A DNA stretch of 64,000 nt, taken from Citrus sinensis (taxonomy: Eukaryota; Streptophyta; Magnoliopsida; Sapindales; Rutaceae). The position numbers and the translations under genes were made by a program. The stretch lies in contig NC_068558.1 in the NCBI RefSeq assembly GCF_022201045.2, positions 46,341,001 through 46,405,000 of the forward strand. The letters are read 5' to 3'. Position 1 is the first letter of the stretch. Each line of letters starts with the position of its first letter. Positions 51,957-64,000 of the stretch are shown one piece after another. The notes beneath the pieces are model-generated. The model had not been told where the DNA came from. It saw only the letters and a program-made list of their open reading frames with translations, and did not search any database.

Positions 51957-54172
51957 TCAGCAATGATCAATTTCATTATCCAAGAGTGATCGAGGAATCC
52001 CCTCCAGCAAGCAAGACACCGGTGGAATCGTCAAAGTTGGCAAATCTCCATACGCATTCCAACAAAACGGGTCCGAAACTAAATCCCCTTTAGCTGGTAG
52101 AAGCTCAACTTCAGAGAGTGTCAAGTTTGTGCATGGCACCGTGTCACTGCAGGCAAAATGCATTGGTGGGCTACGAATATCGTAGGTTCCCTTAATGTTT
52201 GAGTACAATATGTCTGATACATAGACTGCTGATGTTTTGTTGGTGCAGTCTTTGGTGAGACAGTAGTATTGGTCAATTATAATTGGGTTTCTAACGTTGT
52301 TCATGTGAATATTACTGAATGTTATTCCTGATACAGCTCCGGATCCACCTTGCCATGTCTTGATTCTAACTCCATTATTAGACACTTTAATCACCGAGTC
52401 TCTAACTGTGATGTTAGACACACAGGCTCGCGAATTGTGGTTCCCTAGACTTCCAATGCTGAAAATATTCAGAATTGTAATTAGCTTATAAGAACGAACA
52501 AAACCGTGATGACAAAATTAACTAGTAATGTACCTGATTCCATGTCCAGGTCCACATGTAATGTTCCTAATGTCTACATCATAACAGCCTGATCCAATTG
52601 ATACACAATCATCACCTACAAAAAGATCGTGGAAAAATTGGTTTAGTGAGATTCTGAGGGCAGTAATAAATTGAGAAATTCTGAAGATGTAAGAAGTTTT
52701 GGGGATAAAACCATTGGAGATCACTGAATTGTATATTTCAACGCCATTCGTGTTCTCAATGTGGATTCCATCGGTGTTGGGACTCAGGGCAGGAGCCGTA
52801 ATATGAATGGATTCTATATGGACATTCTTGCAGTTATCGAATCTGAAGTGAAACTGGGGGCTATCCTTGATTCTAAGTCTTTGCACAGTCAAATTAGAGC
52901 TCATGAAGAATCTTAAAGCCTGCATAATGAAATTTGATAAGAAGTTAAATGATGCTTTAAATTAGCAGAAACAAGACAAAGATACCTTTGAATTAACTAG
53001 TAAGCACAACTTACAATGGGGCTATCACATGGTCCAGGCGATGTTGTCCCATTAATGCCCTATGCAAGTGATATGGGAGATGAGCAATAATGTTAAGGAC
53101 AAAAGTAAAAGACATTATATGAGAAAAATTAGCAACGTACTTTGTGTGGTTTGCAGGGCAGATCCCACCATTTATGCCCTCTGCCATCAATTGTACCTCC
53201 TCCTTGCAGCGACAATTCATTGATTTTATAGAAGACCAGCCATTGACGCTTACTGTTCTTTTGTAGCCAGGACTCCGGTCCGTCAGGAGGCATAATGGTG
53301 CCATCAACCTTCTCAGTAATCATAATGTGGCACATCACCAAATTCAATCAGTCCTTTTTATGAACCAAATAAAAAAAAAAGAAAAATCTAGAATACAGCA
53401 GGACGAGAGCAAACATAATTACCTGAAATACTATGCTGCCTTGGCAAGGACCTGTGAAAATTGTAGATTGAATCATGAAGGAGAAACCATAGGGAACATG
53501 GATGACTGCGAAATCCTTTTGGCAGGCCGAGTCCCATGTCATCTTGAATGCTTCAGTGTCATCTGAAATGCCATCTCCAACGGCACCAAATTTACGTACA
53601 TCTATGACATTTCCATCATCAGGTGAGTTAGCAGGGGAAGTAGTTGGAGCTCCAGGAGAGTTATAGTCATTCCCCTTGTTGGGTGGGGCAGCAGGACCGG
53701 ATGAAGGAGAAGGAGTGCGGGTAAAATTGTAGCCATTAAGGGGATTTGTAGGCGCATGGGAAGCAGATGGAGCACCTGGAGAGTCATAGCCATTCCCCTT
53801 GTTAGGTGGGTTAGCAGGTTCAGTTGAAGGAGAAGGAGCACGCATAGCATTGTAGCCACTAGGTGGATTAGAAGGCTCAGGTGATGGGGAAGAAGCAGCC
53901 GTAGAATTATCAGCATTCCAATCATCCGATGGACTATCGGCCTCTGGCGAGGGAGAAGGAGAATTAGCGGAATTATGGGCATTAGTGTTATTAGATGGAT
54001 CGGTGAGCTGAGGTGAAGGAGAAGGAGAAGGAGTTTCTGAGAATTCATATGTATTGTGGTGGTGGGTGTGTTTGTGTTTTATAGAGTGATGCCTTCTAGC
54101 TTGGACAGAAAGGATGAAGCCAAGAAAACAAATACAAAATATAAGTATTGATACCCTCCTAGAATAAGCCAT
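51957..54172 (-). CDS. GH28 polygalacturonase with long Pro/Ser-rich N-terminal region, 6 exons
   Basis: Minus-strand exons are 54172-53423, 53308-53141, 53059-53015, 52919-52712, 52615-52534 and 52458-51957, giving 584 aa. The chosen start [10 protein letters not shown] begins a clear signal peptide (about 1-25); an upstream in-frame ATG at 54256 would bury it. Residues 26-187 are a His-rich patch and then a Pro/Ser/Asn-rich linker with SPSPSP runs and a repeated PPNKGN-(D/G)Y unit. The GH28 domain starts at [10 protein letters not shown] (188). All catalytic motifs are present: NTD (369-371), DD (392-393), GHG (414-416) and RIK (449-451). The enzyme cuts homogalacturonan in the cell wall. 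Members near Arabidopsis At1g48100 have a shorter linker of this kind. All introns are GT-AG. Confidence 0.94.
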
Positions 54173-54487
54173 TTTGAGCTCAATGTTCTCTGAAACCGTT
54201 CTGTTAGTAACAGAGGAGATTTGCACTTTCTTAGAAATGGTAATTTTCACTAGCACAAATTTTGCTTAGTCACCGTCAGGAACTAAACGGAAAGACTCTG
54301 AGCTGAGAAGCAATTGACAAACTGAGAGTGAATGTATTTTAAGTATAGTGAACTAAACGAATAATATTGGGAAGTTGAAAGAAGCTAGTTTGGGTAAGTG
54401 AACTCGGTGAGCACTCGAGCAACTTGCCAAATAGTATAACTAGGTTTGGCTTTGGAAATACATGCAGAATCAGAAAGGCTGAATCCC

Positions 54488-54497
54488 TATTTATATA
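54488..54497 (-). promoter_or_regulatory. Polygalacturonase TATA box
   Basis: TATATAAATA on the minus strand, about 315 bp above the start codon. This would give a leader of about 280 bases, in which the upstream in-frame ATG at 54256 would also be transcribed. Confidence 0.5.
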
Positions 54498-57311
54498 ATA
54501 AGAGCAAGCTTAGTGGAAAGAACTTTTGAAAAACTCATGGTGCATTTTAATATTATAATGGGTCTTTTTTGTGGCGGGAACCATCCAATTCCACATAAGA
54601 AAGAGAGATTGGCTCTTTTTTGAGAATGTGGAGTCTGTCTGCATATGACCTTTCTGGAAAAAGGGAAACGGAATAACAAGAAATCAGATGCGTGGGCGGT
54701 TGATAAGTCCCCCATGTTCTTCCCATAACTTTCACTTTCATCGGTCCCCCATCTAGTTATTCAACTGCGTGATAATTTACAATTAGTTCAATTTCAACTG
54801 CAGTACTACTACATACCATTTTGAAAGGATAACAGGTTCAGTCCGATATTCCTGAACAAATCAACAAAATGTATACGTTAATTTCTTAATGTACAGTTCA
54901 ACCCAGCTCAATAGCCATGTGCATATAGTAATTGGTTTCTAACGTTTATGGCAAAAACACATGTTTATAGGAAATTGGTCAGCTTAACATTCACACATAA
55001 TTTGCATCACATGGTTACTACATACTAAACTCCGTTTGAATTTTCCTTTTCTTTTTTTTCTAATAAGCTCGATAAGTACTAGCGATCTACCAGCGACAAG
55101 GGATTATCATATTCATGTATGATATTAATGTAACTAGCGAAAATTGCAAGTTATCACAGCTCTTTCACAACAAGAATGGGCGGCAGAATTAACTTCTTCC
55201 GGATAAAAACTTGCAGAAAGTAGTGGGAGAAAAAGTACTCTCTCAATGTTCTCTATGCAATGAATTAAAGGGCGGAGCAGAGACTGCATTGTGAATCATT
55301 GTTGCTTGTTTTTCGGCCATTACATGATTGAAATTCAGTTCAATCACCAGGGTCAAATTTAACAATCGAGGAGCATTTCCCTTTGGATAATGTAACATCC
55401 GAATATGGTCTCAAAGCAATATTATCTCTCTAAGCAAAGCAACCAACCACTTAACAGTTTTGAGTTCCAATATTTGATTGTGAGACAAGTAATGGCGTGG
55501 GCTGAAAGTTTTATGTTTACTTTCGGTTACGTGGCCAATCCACTTAGGAGCCTCTTCAAATACATTGCAGTTGTAGAAGCACTTTTATTTATTTTTGTCA
55601 CCGACCAAAGTTAACGGTCAGCATTTCTCGGTTGCTTCTTCCGTTGAGAAACGATGATCTCTGGCTTTTGCCCTGCTCATTAGATGAAACTACAGAAACG
55701 GTTATTCTGGACTCTTGAGCTTAACAAAAATTCGTCTTCAGGGTTCTGAGGCCATTTCTTCAGGATTCTGGAAATTATGACTTGAATTTGATGCAGCAGT
55801 CTGTTTTGTTTTGTTTTTTTTTTTTTAATTATTTTTTTAAGAGTTCGTGCAACTGGATTCTCCATCTTGTGTTTTATATTTCTTAACAACTCAGCAAGTG
55901 CTACGACTAAAAGATGCCTCATTGCTGAAGCAGGATGAAAAACGTTCAGCCCATTGCTGCTGATTGTATTATTATTCTATAGATACTGTTGCATCTCATT
56001 CCAAATCTATTCATGTTAGGGACAATTCGAGTTTTTAATGGGACTGGAATCAAATCATTGAGGTCTAATTTGTGGAGTTCCATCTCTCAATGGATGGTAT
56101 TCATATGTATAACAACATACTTGGTGACAATGGATTATATTAATTGGGATACTCACTTCGTAATTATTAATTAATCACATACTAGTTAGATGTGAAAACC
56201 TTAAACCATGCTCTATATAAAGCCAATTAAAACATCTTCAAATGGTAGTGAAATTGAATTTGGATTCCATATTATCTGGTTTGTGTTGATTGTTTAAAAA
56301 ATATTATATTACATTGTGAATTTTATAGTAATAAATAATATTACTATTTAATTAATACATGTTTGTTCAATAATTACCTATCAAAATTTTCTTAAAAGTA
56401 AGCACAAAAATGTCCATGGATCATGAGCAAGTGAGAAACCAAGTCGTCAACTTCAACTCACCTTTAGTGGCTTATCCTAAGTAATGATGTTTCAAACCAC
56501 TGTAGCCTGTTGGCGTGCACCCAAGACAAATAATAATAATAATAACAATATGATCTCAAGTCCACCATCTCACTCTCATAGGTCGGCCGCAGCTGCAATT
56601 CATAACTCATAATCGATTCCTTCGCGTGAATAAAAAACGCACCTGCTGACTAATTAGACAACTTGAAAGGCTGAGCTCCTTTCCTTTCTTCACATCATAT
56701 AACACCAACTAGTGCCGTGGCATAAATATTAATATATAGTTCCTTTCATACAAGGATAAAGATAGTGTCATGCTATAAACTCGAAGATCATGTATCATGT
56801 TTCTTTCATTTAATATCTTGGAAACCATATTCTATTCATTCATGACAACATTTTAAAACATGCATCTTTCTAATGTTAGTACTTGGCATCTATTTCTAAA
56901 TGAATATATAGCGCATTATTAATCAACATAAAAAAAGTTTTGAGGGATAATCTTAGGGCACTCTCGGGAACATTCAGTTCTATCATAATATTAGTCCAAT
57001 AAATTCGTGGGAGGAAAACAACATATGGTTTCCAATTGACATTACAATCTGGTCAGCATATCCATTGAATTATCGTGTGAATATTAAGCAGACTCTTCTC
57101 CATCTGCTTTCTACAAACAAAGAAAGATAAGAATATAAATGCTAAAAAAATCAATAAACGGAACAAATGAACTAAGGGTTACGAAACAAATAGCACAGCT
57201 TTTCCATATTTTCACTTGATACAGGCCACTAGCTACATCTCTACAGCAGATCAAATATTTATGCAAAGCTGCAACCTGCAAGGAGCAGGCTTCAACTTTT
57301 GGAGAACCAAA
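54498..57311. other. Intergenic, no gene recognised
   Basis: AT-rich sequence with a few short open frames, none with a recognisable family. About 57060-57311 probably holds the 3' UTR of the shaggy-like kinase gene. Confidence 0.4.
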
Positions 57312-59982
<2,671 letters not shown>

Positions 59983-60630
59983 TCTAAAGAAATAACAAAA
60001 CCTTCCACCCCCTTCCAAATTCACCTTCACTAATTAATAACTCACCTGCAGAAGCAGTAACAATCAGCGGTTTAAGCAAATCAATACAAGACACATCAGA
60101 AAATTCAGTAAATAGTAAATGGTATCCACATTCACATCAAACCAGGTTACTCTCAAAATCTGGATGGAAGTTCACACCGCACTGGAAAAAATGTGCACCT
60201 ACTTTACAAAGCTAACAGTTTCAATCTATTTACCCGCAAAGATCTAAAAATGCACATAATAATAATAATAATAAAATGGAAAAGAAAATAAAAGTAATAG
60301 AAACAATGTGAAAATTACCGATCGGGTGAAAAAATTGGGTAGATCCATAAGCGCAATAACTAAAAAGAAAAAATTAAAAAGGTAAATTGTTCGGCTTTCA
60401 GATAAATGGATCTGTATACTGTGATAGGGGAAATGCTGTGAAGTGATAAAGAGAGAGAGAGAGAGAGAGAGAGAGAAGGGAGAGGAGTTTTTTGTTTGGT
60501 TTGGTCTGTTCTTTTGACTGATTGAGCGAATGGTGGCAAGTGGAAAATGGCAATGCTATTGGTGGTGGTGGTGGTGACACAGGCGGTGAGTGAGTCAACA
60601 ACGGCAGACACACGGAGCCCAACACCATTC
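59983..60630 (-). promoter_or_regulatory. Kinase leader and promoter region with (CT)13
   Basis: Just above the start codon, TTTCTTTAG at about 59984-59992 and CTGCAG|GTGAGT at about 60046 could bound a very short leader intron. A (GA)13 run at 60451-60476, read as (CT)13 on the gene strand, probably lies in the leader or core promoter. Pyrimidine-rich tracts in this position are common in plant housekeeping genes. The true transcription start is not visible to me. Confidence 0.45.
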
Positions 60631-62298
60631 TATTTTATTTGTTTATGTCCTTCATTTTGTTTCTTCTTTTTGACCGTTCAAACCTCCCCTGGGCCCCCAC
60701 CTCCTCCCCTTTCATCATTTTCGAGTCGCCTCTCCAGTCTCCACTCCGTCTCCCTACTTGCTTTTCTCTCTTTTCCCTTTTTTTACTTATTTTTAATGTG
60801 GACTGGTCAACTGCAGCAGCAATAGGCAATGTATTATTTGCTACGCCAGTTGACCCAATAGCCCATCATATATTATTTGCTACGCCCTCCGCATTTCTTT
60901 CTTTTGAGTTTTGAGTTCAGGTGATTTCTTTTTCTTTTTCTTTTTCTTTTTTTAGTTTTGTTTTCAGTTTTTTTTTTCATTAACAAAAATCTATGGAATT
61001 GTTTTTTTAAATGACATCTTTTGGAGATGTCTTCATATTAATGTTTCTAAGAATTTTCAGATCTGATGGAAGATATGGATATATTGTTTTATTTAGTTTT
61101 TTTATTGTTCTAAATATATATATATATATATATATAATATTTTAGAATTTTTATTGACAGAAGACATCTTTCTTTTAAAATTCTAAGACAATAGTTTTGG
61201 AAACAACATATCTTTGGTAGGAAGTAGGATCACACATATTAGTACATTACTTTATGTATTACTACCTGATGATGAATTTTTTTAAATTTATAATATAATA
61301 TTTATCAATTAAATAATAGAATAATATAATTAATTCACTTAAAATTTTACTAAAAATCATTAACTATTGAATAAATAGTTCATATAACCTTTCAATTACT
61401 AAAAATTACATAAATTTTGAATGCTTATACTTTACTCTAGTTCATATAGCCTACATGTAAAGTTTGTATACTCAAAATCAATCATATACCAAATCTTTAT
61501 AAAATTTAAAGAATCATTAACGCAATCGAAAGTCTAATTATACCTCCTATTTGGTCAAACACTCTTACATAAACCTTATTGTTCGATTCAGTGATGGAAG
61601 ACCGACATTAACAAAGTTTTATATTTGGCAATAGACTTTATTATTAAAGGAACACGAGCCCTTTTTTCTCCTCTATCTCTTTTTACCATCAACATAAATA
61701 AAATTGAAATAAGTGGTGTCCAGTTTTTTTTTTTTTTTTTTCTAATAATCTTCAGATATTTTACAATTTGGTACTTATTGCCTTGACCATTCAACTCTCA
61801 TGCTCAGCACCGGCTCACAGCCTTGATGGCTGCGATTAATTGCAGTTCCACTTATTAGAATAATCGAAGGCGCGCCTTTTTGCCGCTCTGGAAACGGGAA
61901 ACTAGACTTTCAGACGTTTGTTTATTGGAATAATTAGGATAAAATGTTTCTTTTATTTTTTAAGTCTTATAATTTCGACCTATTATTTAATATTATTTTT
62001 TTTTTTATTATCTTATAATGATCGTTTGTTATTTTTTATCCACATGCCACCGCTTTGAAGAAATTTCGTTCAAGGAAATTGAAAATCATCATCATGTTAT
62101 TGTGTATCAGCATTAGAGGGTGCGATCTAAATTTAAATTAAAATTCATTGATCACAAGTCTTAATTTATACCACTTCCAAGGGCAACTAATATAGTGCAG
62201 TTTCCGATACCCAGACCACGTGGAATTGGTCTCCCTCGTGCCGCTCGTGGCGAGATTTTTTATTTTATTTTTAAATATAAGAGTTTTGACGGGGCAGC
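60631..62298. other. Intergenic, no gene recognised
   Basis: CT-rich near 60640-60790, then AT-rich. TATTATTTGCTACGCC occurs twice (about 60832 and 60870). A (TA)n run is at about 61116-61138. No gene is supported. Confidence 0.4.
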
Positions 62299-62414
62299 TA
62301 CCTTATGGATTTTGTAAGGTACGCCCACCCCAAAATAAGTGAAATGGAGGTGGAGTTAGGTGGACTACACTCCATTTTTATTAGAGGGGCATACCTTACA
62401 TAATCTATAAGGTA
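62299..62414. repeat. 116-bp inverted repeat with 28-bp arms
   Basis: The arm 62299-62326 (starting TACCTTATGGATTTTGTAAG) pairs with 62387-62414, whose reverse complement starts TACCTTATAGATTATGTAAG; about 25 of 28 bases match. The centre has a second stem (AAATGGAG / CTCCATTT). It would fold into a long hairpin. It may be a tiny foldback MITE. Confidence 0.8.
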
Positions 62415-62775
62415 AGTTTAAACTATTTTTTTACACCTCTTCAAAATTTTCTTAAAATACCCCTATAAATCTTTCAATTTCCTGGTACTTTCTCACTTTT
62501 ATAATTCCTTTGAAGTCTCTATATATATATATACTCGCTTCAAACTTTCTCTATTATTTAATTTCTAAAGAAAAGAAAAATCTAACGAAAAAAGTTAAAA
62601 GAATCTTACTCCTAGTATATTTAGACACATAGGGGTAGTGTGCAATAATTAATTTGAAAAAATTATTTGTAGTGAAAGTCTTTCTATAATGTCGTAATTA
62701 AAATTATGACACCAATACTGTAATTTAACATAAATTTTGTAAATGAAACATAAAACATGTAAATTTAACGTAAAA

Positions 62776-63640
62776 CTTGTAAATCAACAATAAATGTAAG
62801 ACAAAATATAAATTATGTAAATAGAACATAAGTCTTGTAAATGAAAGGTAAAACAAGTAAATTAATATAAGAGTAGTAAATTAGTGCAATACTAGTCAAC
62901 AAAACAAAAACTTATAGATATAATATAAAACTTGTAAATCAATGCAAAGTGTAAAATAAAACATAAATTAAGTAAATAAAATATAAGATTTGTAAATAGA
63001 AGGTAAAATAAGTAAATCAATATAAGAGTAGTAAATTGATGTATTATTGGTAAATAAAATAAAAAGCTATAGATATTTTAAAAAAAAACCTATAAATCAA
63101 CATTAAGTGTAAAACAAAACATAAATGATGCAAATGGAACATAATGCTTATAAATGAAAGATAAAATAAGTAAATTGACATACGAGTGGTAAATTTACAT
63201 ATCATTAGTAAATAAAACAAAAACTTATTAATGTAACATAAAACTTATAAATCAACATTAAATGTAAAATAAAACATAACACTTGCAAATAGAATGTAAA
63301 ATAAGTAAATTAACATAGAAGTGGTAAATTGATGTATTATTGGTAAATAAAACATAAACTTATAGATATAAAATAAAACTTGCAAATTAATATAAGATAT
63401 GTGAATAAAAAGCAAAACAAACAAATTAACATGGTAGTGATAAAATAATGCATTATTGGTAAGCATAACATAAATTTACATAAGTAACCTAAAACTTGTG
63501 AATCAACATTAAGTATAAAATAACATATAAATTATATAAATAGAATAAAAGACTTGTAAATAAAATGTAAAATAAGTAAATATTATAAGAGTAATTGAAA
63601 AATAAAACTTACAGACATAAAATAAAAACTCATTATAATA
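62776..63640. repeat. ~155-bp minisatellite, five to six diverged copies
   Basis: Copies starting with CTTGTAAATCAAC or close variants begin at 62776, 62931, 63089, 63244, 63379 and 63495 (steps 155, 158, 155, 135, 116). Inside each come gtaaaataagtaaat, agtrgtaaattgatg and aaaacttatagata blocks in the same order; the last two units have deletions. Bases before 62776 hold traces of one more unit. It is about 80% A/T. Confidence 0.85.
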
Positions 63641-64000
63641 ATAATTGCCTTACATATGTTCTATTTTTATTTCTAAATTGAATAATGATAATTTTAGATT
63701 TATGTAATACATGTGATGATACATGTGAAATTTTATTTAGGATAAAATTTATTCTCAAAGTTAAATTTTGAATTTTTTTTTCAAAATTATTTGTAAGATG
63801 ATTGATTTTGTTTCCTTTTAAACCTCATCGATAGCAGCTTTAAATGATCTTTTAGCATAAGTAAGAAGCAAAGCTTTAAAACTATATGAAATACGTATAA
63901 AATTAAAATTAGATCCAAGTTTATTGATATTTTATATATGTCTAGTAATATAAGAAGGTGTTTTTATTTTGTTTCGGCTCGATCCATATTAAGAAAAATG
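63641..64000. other. AT-rich right edge
   Basis: No gene or repeat is recognised. Confidence 0.4.

Noticed and set aside
53602-54048. 148-aa Leu-rich frame on the minus strand
   Set aside because: It is the shifted frame of the Pro/Ser-rich linker of the polygalacturonase.
53348-54256. Polygalacturonase start at 54256
   Set aside because: This upstream ATG would put 28 polar residues before the signal peptide; the ATG at 54172 gives a proper secretory start.

Overview
The window is nuclear DNA of a dicot plant. It is AT-rich, its genes are split by GT-AG introns, intergenic gaps run from 0.3 to about 8 kb, and all recognisable proteins are plant families (galactinol synthase, PPR, plastid P-II, NIMIN, BOR, GSK3/shaggy). 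A woody rosid such as Citrus or a relative would fit, but that is an impression and not a proof.

Layout. 1-7 kb: a complete galactinol synthase (+), then a PMEI/invertase-inhibitor-like secreted protein (+). 8.4-10 kb: an intronless mitochondrial-type PPR gene (+). 11.7-13.9 kb: an ARF1-type small GTPase (-). 15.4-20.8 kb: a head-to-head pair, plastid P-II/GLB1 (-) and a DUF952 gene (+), sharing a 322-bp promoter. 20.8-28.7 kb: a gene-poor stretch with a hAT MITE, a plastid-like insert and a SINE. 29.3-32.8 kb: a 12-exon BOR1-type borate exporter (+). 37.7-44.6 kb: two NIMIN3-like genes (-) separated by old Ty1/copia debris. 52-54.2 kb: a GH28 polygalacturonase with a long Pro/Ser-rich N-terminal region (-). 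57.3-60 kb: a 12-coding-exon group-I shaggy-like kinase (-). The right end holds a 155-bp minisatellite and a short inverted repeat.

I rebuilt splice structures by hand for GolS (337 aa), ARF (181 aa), GLB1 (193 aa), the DUF952 protein (128 aa), BOR (710 aa), polygalacturonase (584 aa) and GSK3 (403 aa). All exon phases close and all lengths agree with the families.

The most interesting signals are regulatory. One NIMIN gene has a 56-bp promoter duplication in which each copy carries paired TGACG (as-1-like) boxes, and its paralog has its own TGACG cluster; this is what salicylate/TGA/NPR1 feedback would predict. The BOR leader region has three AUG-stop hexamers, and the BOR protein keeps two of the three trafficking tyrosines known from Arabidopsis BOR1. 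The GLB1/DUF952 promoter has G-boxes and site II motifs. I did not find a clearly new multi-gene system. Statements about family members rest on memory of those families, not on searches.
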